DNA from: Rhodoblastus sp963703385 | GTDB lineage: Bacteria > Pseudomonadota > Alphaproteobacteria > Rhizobiales > Beijerinckiaceae | Reading direction: 5' to 3' | NCBI GenBank assembly: GCA_963703385.1 | Contig: OY969816.1 | Location: forward strand, 3,935,071-3,999,070 | Length of the DNA stretch: 64,000 bases | In this document: in pieces, positions 1 through 9,768 of the stretch | How the letters are laid out: the number at the start of each line of letters is the position of its first letter | How positions within the stretch are numbered: position 1 is the first letter of the stretch | Translations under genes and position numbers: made by a program | Notes under the pieces: generated by a model | Told to the model about the DNA's origin: nothing | Seen by the model: only the letters and a program-made list of their open reading frames with translations | Database searches by the model: none

Positions 1-199
1 CGACGCTTTGCATCAAGGCGCATTGCTCATGGGCGGCGCCGGGCGGGGTTTCGCAGCGCATTTCCCAGTCGCCGTATTTGCCCTTGGCCACGCCCTGCGC
101 CCGGGCGGAGGCCCCCAGGCCGAAACTCAGCACCGCGGCGACAAGCATCGCATGGAAAAACAGGCCGGCCCAACGCGAGCCGATGCGGTCGAACGCCAT
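1..199 (-). CDS. Invasion-associated locus B (IalB) family protein, 3' end cut by window edge
   Basis: Only the first 66 residues are visible, from an ATG at 197-199 into the window edge. They show a cationic start, a hydrophobic signal-peptide core ending near ASARAQ, and then GKYGDWEMRCE, the opening of the IalB fold, followed by a Cys that IalB proteins usually place in a disulfide. IalB-family proteins are small periplasmic or secreted proteins common in Hyphomicrobiales, and their molecular role is poorly known. The family call rests on the short mature N-terminus. An overlapping ORF on the other strand has no recognisable features. Confidence 0.7.
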   Translation of the reverse strand, partial: MAFDRIGSRWAGLFFHAMLVAAVLSFGLGASARAQGVAKGKYGDWEMRCETPPGAAHEQCALMQSV

Positions 200-291
200 A
201 GTCCCTCTCAATCGCCCCGGCGCGGTCGAAAAACACCGGCCCGGACACGCCTATCAAAAGAGCCGCGCCTGTCAAGCGCTGTCGGGCGGCG

Positions 292-759
292 TCACCTTGT
301 CGCGAGGAAAAGCTCGAAGGCTTCGAGCGTCTTTTCACTGACGTGATGTTCGATGCCCTCGGCGTCCTTGCGCGCGGTGTCGGGATCGACGCCGAGGCGC
401 CGCAGCAGGGCCTCGACGATTTCATGCCGGCGCCGGGTCGCCGCCGCCAGGCGCTGTCCGTCCTCGGTCAGGAAAACGCCGCGATAGGGGCGCTGCGAAA
501 CCAGATTGTCCTCGGCGAGGCGCTTCAGCATTTTGGCGACCGTCGGCTGGGTGACGCCGAGCCGGCGGGCGATGTCGGTCTGACGCGCCTCGCCTTGCTG
601 CGCCATCAGCTCGGCGATCAGCTCGACATAATCTTCCTTCAATTCGAAGCGGCGGTCGTCGCGGCTTTTCTGAAAAGCCTCGGCCCGCGCCTCGGGATCG
701 GTCGGGGCAAGGCGTTTTTGGCCGGAAGCTGAGGATTTCACCAAGCGTTTCGCTTTCAC
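292..759 (-). CDS. mntR: Manganese-responsive transcriptional regulator MntR (DtxR family)
   Basis: The 155-residue product has an N-terminal winged helix at about residues 42-100 (ELMAQQGEARQTDIARRLGVTQPTVAKMLKRL) and a DtxR-type metal-binding and dimerisation region (EGIEHHVSEKTLEAF). The family represses Mn uptake genes when Mn(II) is replete. The gene lies downstream of mntH on the same strand, about 70 bp away, and a perfect inverted repeat sits just before its start, which suggests autoregulation. The roughly 40-residue N-terminal extension rich in Lys and Arg is typical of alphaproteobacterial MntR. There is no C-terminal SH3 domain, as expected for the short MntR class. Confidence 0.9.
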   Translation of the reverse strand: MKAKRLVKSSASGQKRLAPTDPEARAEAFQKSRDDRRFELKEDYVELIAELMAQQGEARQTDIARRLGVTQPTVAKMLKRLAEDNLVSQRPYRGVFLTEDGQRLAAATRRRHEIVEALLRRLGVDPDTARKDAEGIEHHVSEKTLEAFELFLATR

Positions 760-782
760 GAATTGGAAGAAACGCGAAAATA

Positions 783-798
783 TATAGACCAGTCTATA
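783..798. promoter_or_regulatory. Probable MntR operator upstream of mntR
   Basis: The sequence shows a perfect inverted repeat, TATAGAC-CA-GTCTATA, centred about 30 bp upstream of the mntR start codon in an otherwise GC-rich context. It shares the TATAG core with the palindrome before mntH. Autoregulation by MntR is the inference; binding is not shown. Confidence 0.6.
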
Positions 799-831
799 AT
801 TCGCGCCAGCGCGAAAAATTTTCCGCCCCGA

Positions 832-2142
832 TCAGACGGCGGGAAGGCCGGGGATCGGGACATTGAAAGTCTGAAGCAGCAAAATCGCGTTCAGCGCGAG
901 AATCACCAATGTCCCGGCGATGGCCGCGGCGGCGGTCAGCCGTCCATTGACGAATTCCCCCATCACGGCGCGGTCGCGGGTGAACAGGACCAGGGCGAAG
1001 ATCGGAACCGGCAAGGCGAAGGACAGCACGACCTGGCTGAAAACCAGGGCGTCGGTGGCGTTGACGCCCATCGCCACGACGACGAAAGCCGGCAGCATGG
1101 TCACCAGGCGGCGCAGCCAGATCGGGATGCGAAAGCCCACAAAACCCTGCATGATCATCTGCCCGGCCATGGTCCCGACCGCCGAGGAGGAAATCCCCGA
1201 CGCCAGCAGCGAGACCAGGAACACGCCGGCCGCCGCGCCGCCCAGCAATGGCGTCAGGCTGTGATAGGCGGTTCCGATTTCGGCGACATCGGCATGGCCG
1301 GCATGGAAGGCGCTCGCCGCCATGATCACCATGGCGACATTGACTGCCCCGGCGACGGCCAGCGCGATCACGCTTTCCCAGGTCGAAAAGCGCAGCAATT
1401 TCCGGCGCTCGGTATCGTTGCGCGCCGGCGCGCGATTCTGGGTCAGCCCGGAATGGAGGAAAATGGCGTGCGGCATGACGGTCGCGCCGACGATCCCGAC
1501 CGCGATGGTCAAGGCCTTGGCGTCGGGCAGCGACGGCGTGGCCAAAGCGCGGCCCGCGCCCGCCCAATCGACCGGGGCGATGAACATTTCGGCCAGATAG
1601 GAAAAGCCGATGATCGCGATAAAGCCGCCGATGATCAGCTCCATCGGGCGGAAGCCGCGGCCTTCGAACATCAATATGCCGAAAGTCGCCGCCGCCGTCG
1701 CCGCCATGCCGAGGATCAGCGGCAGGTGGAGCAGCAGCGACAGGCCGATCGCCCCGCCCAGAAATTCCGCGAGATCGGTGGCCATGGCGGCGATTTCACT
1801 GACCGCCCACATGGCGTAGCGCACCGAGGCCGGGAAACGCTCGCGGCACATTTCGGCGAGATTGCGTCCGGTGACGACGCCCAGCTTGGCCGAGAGCGCC
1901 TGGAACAGCATGGCGATCAGATTGGCCAGAACCACAACCCACAACAGGGCATAGCCATAGCCGGCGCCCGCCTGGATATTGGTGGCGAAATTGCCGGGAT
2001 CGACATAGGCGATCGAGGCGATGACCGCCGGTCCGGCGAAAAGCAGCGCCGAGCGCAACCCGCCGCGCTGGCCGGCCAGAACCTCGCGAATCCGGAACGT
2101 CGTGCTGTCGGTCAGATTTGGCGTCGCCACAAGATGGGTCAT
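832..2142 (-). CDS. mntH: NRAMP-family divalent metal (Mn2+) transporter MntH
   Basis: A 436-residue polytopic inner-membrane protein. The NRAMP signature DPGN in TM1 is at residues 48-51 and the TM6 motif MPH at 223-225. The Asp and Asn of the first and the Met and His of the second coordinate the transition metal in characterised NRAMPs. It is expected to import Mn2+ with protons. The ATG at 2142 was chosen because GGGGA lies just before it; a longer reading would begin inside the upstream palindrome. It forms a metal-regulated pair with mntR downstream. Confidence 0.93.
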   Translation of the reverse strand: MTHLVATPNLTDSTTFRIREVLAGQRGGLRSALLFAGPAVIASIAYVDPGNFATNIQAGAGYGYALLWVVVLANLIAMLFQALSAKLGVVTGRNLAEMCRERFPASVRYAMWAVSEIAAMATDLAEFLGGAIGLSLLLHLPLILGMAATAAATFGILMFEGRGFRPMELIIGGFIAIIGFSYLAEMFIAPVDWAGAGRALATPSLPDAKALTIAVGIVGATVMPHAIFLHSGLTQNRAPARNDTERRKLLRFSTWESVIALAVAGAVNVAMVIMAASAFHAGHADVAEIGTAYHSLTPLLGGAAAGVFLVSLLASGISSSAVGTMAGQMIMQGFVGFRIPIWLRRLVTMLPAFVVVAMGVNATDALVFSQVVLSFALPVPIFALVLFTRDRAVMGEFVNGRLTAAAAIAGTLVILALNAILLLQTFNVPIPGLPAV

Positions 2143-2165
2143 GGCCGTCCCCGTTGTTCGCGACG

Positions 2166-2185
2166 AATATAGCATGAGCTATATT
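2166..2185. promoter_or_regulatory. Probable MntR box upstream of mntH
   Basis: This is a perfect palindrome with 8-bp arms, AATATAGC and GCTATATT, separated by 4 bp. It ends about 25 bp upstream of the mntH start and is AT-rich in a GC-rich region. It resembles MntR or Mur operators of alphaproteobacterial mntH genes. Its position would let a bound repressor occlude the mntH promoter. Confidence 0.7.
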
Positions 2186-2295
2186 AATATCAAGGCGCCA
2201 TGTTAGAAAGCACCTACATTGTTTTTTTTGCAAAAGGCGGCTTGCGAAAGCGGGGCCGGGGCCGCCGGCTGAAACCGGCGGCGCGGGCTTGGCGG

Positions 2296-3588
2296 TCAGA
2301 GCGCCTTCAGCGCCTGGTCGAGATCGGCGAGAATGTCGTCGATATGCTCAAGGCCGATCGACAGCCGGACATAGCCTGGCGAAACGCCGGTGGCGCGCTG
2401 CGCCTCCTCGGCGAGTTGCGAATGGGTCGTCGAGGCCGGATGGATGGCGAGGCTGCGGGCGTCGCCGATATTGGCGACGTGATAGAAAAGTTTCAGCGCG
2501 TCGATGAATTTCTTGCCTGCCGCGGCGCCCGCGGCGAGTTCGAAGCCGACGAGCGCGCCATAGCCGCCCTTGAGATATTTGTCGGCCCGTGCGCGGGTCT
2601 CGCCGGTCTGCTGCGAGGGATGGATCACTTTGGTGATTTCCGGCCTCTTCGCCAGCCAGGCGGCGACGGCGGCCGCGTTCTGGCAATGGCGCTCCATGCG
2701 CAGGGGCAGGGTTTCGAGGCCCTGCAAGGTGAGGAAGGAATTGAAGGGCGAGGGCGCGGCGCCGAGGTCGCGCAGCAAGGTCGTGCGCATCTTGATGATA
2801 TAGGCCACAGGACCGATCGGCTTCACGGCCTGGGTCCAGACCGCGCCATGATAGGACGGGTCCGGCGTGTTGAGCGCGGGCTGGCGCTCGGCGAATTTTT
2901 CCCAGTCGAAATTGCCGCCGTCCACGATCGCGCCGCCGATCGCCGCGCCATGGCCGCCGATGAATTTGGTGGTGGAATAGACCACCACCGCCGCGCCGTG
3001 GTCGAGCGGGCGGGTGAGAATCGGCGCCGCGGTATTGTCCATGATCAGCGGGACGCCGATCTCGCGGCCGATCGCCGCCACTTCGGCGATGGGGAAGACC
3101 GCGAGCTTGGGGTTGGGCAGGGTTTCGGCAAAATAAGCGCGGGTGCGGGAATCGGTCGCGCGGCGGAAATTCTCCGGATCGGAAGGATCGACGAAACGGA
3201 CCTCGACGCCCTGATCCTTCAGCGTATTGGCGAAAAGGTTCCAGGTGCCGCCATAAAGGTCGGTCGAGGAGACGACATTGTCGCCGACCCGCGCGAGATT
3301 CTGCAAGGAGAAGGCCGAAGCCGCTTGGCCGGACGCGACGCAGAGCGCCGCGGCGCCGCCTTCGAGCGCGGCGAGGCGCTGTTCGAGAATGTCGGTCGTG
3401 GGATTGCCCAGCCGGGTGTAAATATTGCCCAGTTCCTTCAGCGCGAAGAGATTGGCGGCGTGCTCGGTGTCGCGGAACTGGTAGCTGGTGGTCTGGTAGA
3501 TCGGCGGCGCCACCGCGCCGGTGGCCGGGTCGGCTCGCCAGCCGGCGTGAAGGACAATGGTCTCGGGCCTCTTGGTTTCGACCGCCAT
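2296..3588 (-). CDS. metY: O-acetylhomoserine aminocarboxypropyltransferase (sulfhydrylase)
   Basis: A 430-residue cytoplasmic PLP enzyme of the Cys/Met metabolism family. It condenses O-acetyl-L-homoserine with sulfide, or methanethiol, to give homocysteine or methionine. The YTRLGNPT segment (57-64), the substrate loop around SGQAA (86-90) and the PLP-binding lysine K208 in YSTTKFIGGHG are all visible. The length matches MetY rather than the shorter MetB or MetC (about 390). Both flanking genes are unrelated, so it is probably monocistronic. MetZ is a less likely alternative. Confidence 0.9.
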   Translation of the reverse strand: MAVETKRPETIVLHAGWRADPATGAVAPPIYQTTSYQFRDTEHAANLFALKELGNIYTRLGNPTTDILEQRLAALEGGAAALCVASGQAASAFSLQNLARVGDNVVSSTDLYGGTWNLFANTLKDQGVEVRFVDPSDPENFRRATDSRTRAYFAETLPNPKLAVFPIAEVAAIGREIGVPLIMDNTAAPILTRPLDHGAAVVVYSTTKFIGGHGAAIGGAIVDGGNFDWEKFAERQPALNTPDPSYHGAVWTQAVKPIGPVAYIIKMRTTLLRDLGAAPSPFNSFLTLQGLETLPLRMERHCQNAAAVAAWLAKRPEITKVIHPSQQTGETRARADKYLKGGYGALVGFELAAGAAAGKKFIDALKLFYHVANIGDARSLAIHPASTTHSQLAEEAQRATGVSPGYVRLSIGLEHIDDILADLDQALKAL

Positions 3589-3729
3589 GGCGTTTCCTCA
3601 AATTTGTCGTCCGGCCGGAACGGCCCGGGTCGCCAAGATTGCGCCGCCAGTGGCCTGTCGGGCAAGTCCGGGATGAAATGAAATCGGAAGGCGCGGTTCG
3701 TCTTTTGGTCGGAACCGGCCTTTCGCGCC

Positions 3730-4704
3730 TTATTTGCCCAGTTCGGCCGCGCCGGCTATGGCCTGCATGATCTGTTCGGAAAAGTTCTGCACCGCGCCGG
3801 GCGAATGGGAGACGAACAAGGTGTTGGTCTTGCCCTGTTCGCCGATCGATTTGAGCGTGTCGAAATATTGGGTCACCAGCACCAGCTGCATGACCTCCCT
3901 GGCGCTGGCGTCGCCGATCGATTTCTGGAACTCCTCGATCGAGCCGCGCAGGCCGTCGATGATCGCCTTGCGCTGATTGGCGATGCCCTGGCCCTGCAAG
4001 GCCTTGCTTTCGGCCTCGGCTTCCGCCTTCTTGACCACCAGGATCTTTTCCGCCTCGCCGCGCGCGGCCGCCGCGACCTGTTCGCGCTGGGCGGCGTTGA
4101 TGTCGTTCATCGCCGATTTGACCTTGGCGTCGGGGATGATGTCGGTGACCAGCACATTGACGATCTCATAGCCGAAGGCCGCCATATCGACATCGAGCTC
4201 ATGCTTGACCGCCGCCGCTATGCTCGACTGGCTGGCGAAAACCTCGTCCAGCGTCATGCCCGGCACATGGCCGAGCACCACCTGTTCGACATAGGCCTGA
4301 ATCTGCGCCCGAGGGTCGGACAGGCTGTAATAGGCCTCATAGGCCTTCTCCCGCCGGACGCGCGTCTGCACCGAAATCGGGATGGTGACGAAGACATTAT
4401 CCTTGGTCTTGGTCTCCATGGTCAGCGAGATCTGATCGACGCGCAGGCTCATCCGCCCGTCGACCCGGTCGATGAAGGGAACTTTCCAGTTTAACCCCGC
4501 CTGGGCGACGCGGAGATAGCGGTTGAAGCGGGTGATGACGGCGACCTGCGCGGTCTGGACGGTGAAAAAACTGCCGATCACCGTCATCAGCAGCACGAAG
4601 GCCGCCACAGCGACCAGAAAGGACAGGAAAATCTGCACGGCGCGACCCCGGAGTTCTCGGCAAAAAATTGAATCGCCGGAGCTTTTAACGTCCAAAGTTT
4701 TCAA
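3730..4704 (-). CDS. SPFH (stomatin/prohibitin/HIR) domain membrane protein
   Basis: The product has one N-terminal membrane segment (VQIFLSFLVAVAAFVLLMTVIGSFF), an SPFH domain with the typical start FTVQTAQVAVITRFNRYLRV, and a long Ala/Glu/Lys-rich coiled coil (AAARGEAEKILVVKKAEAEAESKA). Such proteins oligomerise in the membrane and organise microdomains or protease complexes. No NfeD or HflKC partner is adjacent. The first about 22 residues look atypical, and a GTG directly before the membrane segment (near 4638) may be the real start. The specific role is unknown. Confidence 0.8.
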   Translation of the reverse strand: MKTLDVKSSGDSIFCRELRGRAVQIFLSFLVAVAAFVLLMTVIGSFFTVQTAQVAVITRFNRYLRVAQAGLNWKVPFIDRVDGRMSLRVDQISLTMETKTKDNVFVTIPISVQTRVRREKAYEAYYSLSDPRAQIQAYVEQVVLGHVPGMTLDEVFASQSSIAAAVKHELDVDMAAFGYEIVNVLVTDIIPDAKVKSAMNDINAAQREQVAAAARGEAEKILVVKKAEAEAESKALQGQGIANQRKAIIDGLRGSIEEFQKSIGDASAREVMQLVLVTQYFDTLKSIGEQGKTNTLFVSHSPGAVQNFSEQIMQAIAGAAELGK

Positions 4705-4749
4705 GCGCGTTACGGAAAGGGACGCCGGCTGGTTTTTTTCGCGGGCGCC

Positions 4750-5121
4750 TCAGCGCCGGACGATCATGACCTCATAGCCGGACGGCCCGATCGACCAGGA
4801 CACCACCCAGCTCACGACGCTCACCACCAGCGAAGCCAGGATCGCCGCGCCAAGATCCTGGACGACGAAGCCGGCGAGCAGATGGGCGACAAGCTCGATC
4901 ATCAGCCCGTTCACCACCAGAAGGAACAGCCCGAGCGTCAACACGGTGATCGGCAAGGTCAGCACGATCAGGACCGGCCGCACGATGGCGTTGACGAGGC
5001 CGAGCAGGACCGCCGCGACAAGCAATGTCTCGGTCGAATTGAAACCGATGCCGGGAACGATGCGCGACGCCACCCACAGCCCGAGCGCGACAATGGCGGC
5101 GCGAAGCAGAAATCCGATCAT
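4750..5121 (-). CDS. YvlD/DUF360-type small membrane protein (phage holin family 4)
   Basis: A 123-residue protein with about four hydrophobic segments. It carries the family pattern LWVASRIVPGIGF near the N-terminus and LLGLVNAIVRPVLIVLTLPITVLTLGLFLLVVNGLMI in the middle. The family is widespread and of unknown function; the holin name comes from domain naming, not lysis activity. The gene starts right beside a 105-bp dispersed repeat, so its promoter would lie in or next to that element. Confidence 0.75.
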   Translation of the reverse strand: MIGFLLRAAIVALGLWVASRIVPGIGFNSTETLLVAAVLLGLVNAIVRPVLIVLTLPITVLTLGLFLLVVNGLMIELVAHLLAGFVVQDLGAAILASLVVSVVSWVVSWSIGPSGYEVMIVRR

Positions 5122-5140
5122 GAAAGCCTCCGGTCGCCCC

Positions 5141-5245
5141 TAGAGCGCGTTCGCAAATCACAGAGTCGAACGCGCTCAGTTATTTCATTGTTTTGACGCA
5201 TATTCTTGTCCGAAAAGTCTATCAACTTTTCGGGAATATGCTCTA
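5141..5245. repeat. Dispersed 105-bp palindromic repeat, family A, copy 1
   Basis: The element is bounded by terminal inverted repeats TAGAGC and GCTCTA and contains two internal stems: AGCGCGTTCG with CGAACGCGCT, and CATATTC...CCGAAAAGT with ACTTTTCGGGAATATG. An apparently identical copy is at 21376-21480, and diverged or partial copies are at 18722-18826, 12218-12286 and 48961-49020. It has no coding potential and lies between genes. It resembles REP/MITE-like intergenic elements of Hyphomicrobiales. Confidence 0.85.
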
Positions 5246-5309
5246 AGATAGGGCGCTCGCGCCCAAAAAGAAGCGCCGCCCGCGATTTTCGCGGGCGGCG
5301 CCTGTGGGA

Positions 5310-6875
<1,566 letters not shown>

Positions 6876-7271
6876 GGCGTGGTCCTGACGATTGACGCCC
6901 TGGCGCTTCCGCATCGTCCTGACGAGTTTTTTGAGGACACGCGGGGCCGGGGCCGGAAAAGGCTGCGGCTCAAACTCCCCTGAGCGCCCAGGCTTGGCCC
7001 GGCCGGCCCTCAGGGGTCGATAAGAAGAAGGAGCGTCCGGCCGACAGCGAGCGCGCGCGCCGACGCCGCCGGGCGCAAAAGGCCGGCTCTCATCGTCAGC
7101 ATCTGGTCAGCGTCAAAGGACACGGGCGGCTCGATCAAGGGGCGGACAATCCGCCACGAATGTTCATAATGGATTTTCGCAGGCTTTGGCAAGTGCTTCG
7201 CGGCCGTGGCCGGCTTGCGCCGCAGCTTGTTGTGGCGCATCTTTCGGTCGAGGGAAGGGGAAGCCCGCGCC
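6876..7271. other. Intergenic region between divergent leuA and response regulator
   Basis: These 396 bp hold the promoters of two divergent genes. An 8-bp inverted repeat (CCCCTGAG at 6977-6984, CTCAGGGG at 7009-7016, 24-nt loop) lies in the leuA leader. No T-run follows it on the leuA strand, so attenuation is not supported. No convincing ORF is seen. Confidence 0.4.
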
Positions 7272-7883
7272 ATGCGCGTTCTGATCGTCGATGACCACCC
7301 GGTGGTGGTGTCCGGCTGCAAGGCGCTGCTCGCGGCCGAGTCGGACATCGAAGTTTTCGCCGCCCACGACGCCGATTCCGGCCTTGCCGCTTATGCAGCC
7401 CATGCGCCGGATGTTGCGGTGATCGACATCAATCTGCCCGGCGTCTCCGGCTTCGAACTCGCGGCGCGGGTGCTGGCCCAGGATTTTGGGGCGCGCATCG
7501 TCATTTTCAGCATGAACGACGACCCCGCCTTCGCCGCCCGCGCGATTCAGATCGGCGCCAAGGGCTATATCGCCAAGAACGACGACCCCGCCTTGTTCGC
7601 CTCCGCCCTGCGGCAGGTTTTCGCAGGGGGAACCTATCTGCCCGCCGCCATGGCGCGCAAAATGGCTTTCGCCCGGTTCGATGCGAAACTGGCGCAGCTT
7701 TCCCAGCGCGAACTGGAAATCGTCCGCCTGCTCGCGGCGGGAGAGACCATCGGCGCCATAGCCGACAAGCTCGGCGTCTCTTACAAGACCGTCGCCAACA
7801 ACTGCACCGCCTTGAAAAGCAAGCTCGGCGCGCGCACTTCGATGGATCTTATGCGCGCGGCCTTGGACGCCTTGAAACAATAA
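7272..7883 (+). CDS. NarL/FixJ-type response regulator (REC-LuxR HTH), orphan
   Basis: A 203-residue two-domain regulator. The receiver domain (1-120) has the acidic pair D7-D8, phosphoacceptor D52 in AVIDINLPG and a Lys after GAKGYIAK. The C-terminal LuxR-type HTH starts near LSQRELEIVRLLAAGETIGAIADKL. The ATG at 7272 follows a purine-rich AAGGGG. No histidine kinase is adjacent. The next gene, 88 bp downstream on the same strand, encodes the lanmodulin-like protein, so it may regulate or be co-transcribed with it. Many members of this family in methylotrophs act on methanol-dehydrogenase genes, but nothing here proves that. Confidence 0.85.
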   Translation: MRVLIVDDHPVVVSGCKALLAAESDIEVFAAHDADSGLAAYAAHAPDVAVIDINLPGVSGFELAARVLAQDFGARIVIFSMNDDPAFAARAIQIGAKGYIAKNDDPALFASALRQVFAGGTYLPAAMARKMAFARFDAKLAQLSQRELEIVRLLAAGETIGAIADKLGVSYKTVANNCTALKSKLGARTSMDLMRAALDALKQ

Positions 7884-7971
7884 ATCCGCCAATATGCTCT
7901 GTAGCCGCGCGCTTTTCCGGCCAGCGCCTTTGCTTTATATTCGGCTGGATTTCAGACAGGGAGATATTGTC

Positions 7972-8358
7972 ATGTTCGACCGTCGTTCGATCCTGCTCGC
8001 CGCCGCCGCTTCCTTGTGCGCGGCTCCAGTTTTCGCCGCCGGCGTTCCCAAGGCGCTCGATCCGGACGCCGACGGGACGCTCGATCTCGCGGAGGCGAAA
8101 AAAGCCGGCGGCGCCCTGTTCGACAAGCTCGACAAGGATCACGAGGGCACGCTCGACATCAAGGAACTGAAGGGCCGGGTGACCAAAGCCGATCTCGCCG
8201 GCGCCGATCCCGACAAGGACACGACCCTGACCAAGGATGAATATCTGGCGCTGGTCGAAACGAAATTCAAAGCCGCCGACGCCGACCAGGACGGCACGCT
8301 GAACGCCAAGGAGTTGCACAGCAAGGCGGGCAGGGCGGTGTTGAAGCTGCTCCGTTAA
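7972..8358 (+). CDS. Lanmodulin-like secreted four-EF-hand protein
   Basis: A 128-residue protein with a signal peptide (1-22, RRS near the start, cut after VFA) and four EF loops: 30-41 DPDADGTLDLAE, 54-65 DKDHEGTLDIKE, 79-90 DPDKDTTLTKDE, 103-114 DADQDGTLNAKE. The linkers of 12, 13 and 12 residues, LKGRV after EF2, KFKAA before EF4 and a 14-residue C-terminal helix align without gaps to lanmodulin of Methylorubrum extorquens as I recall it. Lanmodulin is a periplasmic picomolar lanthanide binder. Here the second-position Pro is kept only in EF1 and EF3, and EF3 has Thr where the loop Gly should be, so metal preference may differ. The start follows GGGAG. A generic calmodulin-like protein is the alternative, but the unusually short EF spacing argues for lanmodulin. 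Confidence 0.85.
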   Translation: MFDRRSILLAAAASLCAAPVFAAGVPKALDPDADGTLDLAEAKKAGGALFDKLDKDHEGTLDIKELKGRVTKADLAGADPDKDTTLTKDEYLALVETKFKAADADQDGTLNAKELHSKAGRAVLKLLR

Positions 8359-8666
8359 GGAAATTTTGGCGCTTTCGCCTCGTCCCGGATAGGGAGCCGG
8401 CCGGGGCGGATTTTTTTCGCGAGGCGAAAAGCGATGATGAGGCGCTTTTCCGCGTCCGCCACCGCCTGACGCACTGTTGAACATTCGGCGGCTTGGCCGC
8501 AAACCTCCAAGAATCCCGCTCGTTTCGGGCGATATGCGTCGCCCGCGCGGAAATTTTCGTGATCTTCCCGCGCCGCGCCCAAATCCATAAGACGGGTTTC
8601 GCAAAAGCCGCCGATAGGCTATTCGCCCGTCAACGACGCGCAAATCAGCCGGTCGAGGAACGGATT
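8359..8666. other. Intergenic region, no gene recognised
   Basis: These 308 bp separate the lanmodulin-like gene from the glycosyltransferase. The glycosyltransferase ORF stays open upstream of 8667, but that part has no family similarity. I see no clear terminator with a T-run. Confidence 0.3.
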
Positions 8667-9714
8667 TTGGACGAGATCGAAGTCATCATTCCGAACTTAA
8701 GCTTCCGCTATTCGGGCGGAACGGCGGTCAACCGCACCATCGCGCCCTTGATCGCGCAAAAACGCGACGCGGTCTGGTTCGGCCCCGACGCGCCGGAGGG
8801 AATCGCGCGGCTTTCCGTTTTCGGCCTGCTGGGCCTGCGCTTCCGCGCGCCGAAGCGCCACAAGGTCCGGATCTGGCACGCCCGCCGCAACATCGAAATG
8901 ATGGTCGGCCTGCTGTTCAAATGGCTGGGCTGGCGCTTCGCGCTGATTTTCAACTGGGCGGGACAGCGCCGCCAAACCGCCTTTACCCGCTTCCTGGTTT
9001 CGCGGATGGACGAGATCATCGCCACCAGCGAAATCTCCGCCTCTTATCTTGAGCGCGCGGCGACCGTGATCCATCACGGCATAGACCTCGAAACCTACAA
9101 GCCGCCGCTGGATCGCGCGGCGGCTTTCGCCGCGACCGGCTTGCCCGGGAAATACGGGATCGGCGTGTTCGGCCGGGTGCGCAAACAGAAGGGCATCGAC
9201 CTGTTCGTCGCCGCCATGCTGCGGCTGCTGCCCAAATATCCCGATTTCACCGCCGTGATCATCGGCCTGATCACCCCGGATCACGCGGCTTTCGTCAACC
9301 AGCTCAAGAGCGAAATCGCCGCCGCCGGCCTCTCGGATCGCATCCGTTTCTTCGGCGAATTGCCGATCCAGGAAGTGCCGCTGTGGTACCAGCGCATTTC
9401 GATCTATGTTTTCGCCTCGCGCGTCGAAGGTTTTGGTTTGACCATGCTGGAGGCGATGGCGGCGGGCAACGCCGTTGCGGCCACCCGCGCCGGCGCGGCG
9501 GAACTGGTGATCGAGGACGGCGCGACCGGCGTCCTGGCGCCGACCGGCGACGTGGAGGCTTTGTCCGCGGCGATCGAGCCGCTGATGCGCGCGCCCGGAA
9601 AGATCGCCGCGATCGGCGCGCGCGCGCGAGCGAGAAGTCATGGAGGCCTTCAACCGCGACCGGGAGGTCGAGGAAATCATCGGCGTCTATGAACAAATCT
9701 GGCGAAATTCGTAA
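8667..9714 (+). CDS. GT4 glycosyltransferase, LPS-core type, with 3' frameshift
   Basis: The product reads LDEIEVIIPNLSFRYSGGTAVNRTI at the start and has a GT-B fold with the nucleotide-sugar domain GVFGRVRKQKGIDLFV and EGFGLTMLEAMAAGNAV (the E-x7-E motif). It resembles LpcC-type LPS core mannosyltransferases. A TTG at 8667 preceded by GAGGAA is the best start. Near 9621-9631, in a GCGCGCGCG tract, the frame shifts by one base: the natural end EVMEAFNRDREVEEIIGVYE lies in another frame and stops at 9712-9714. Read without correction, the protein ends in unrelated residues at 9692. Sequencing error and real mutation are both possible. Confidence 0.8.
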
Positions 9715-9768
9715 TCCGCGTGACAAGCGACGGCGCCAACTCCCTCCCCCTTGTGGGGAGGGAATGCT

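Noticed and set aside
763..2172. 469-residue ORF on the plus strand over mntH
   Set aside because: It is rich in Gln, Arg, Asp and Gly without domains or a ribosome-binding site, and lies antisense to the clear mntH gene. It is a GC-bias shadow.
6977..7016. leuA leader hairpin as an attenuator
   Set aside because: Perfect 8-bp arms but a 24-nt loop, no T-run and no Leu-rich leader peptide in the leuA direction.
7972..8358. Calling the EF-hand protein a generic calmodulin-like protein
   Set aside because: Linker lengths of 12 to 13 residues between loops and LKGRV/KFKAA blocks match lanmodulin rather than the longer spacing of calmodulins.
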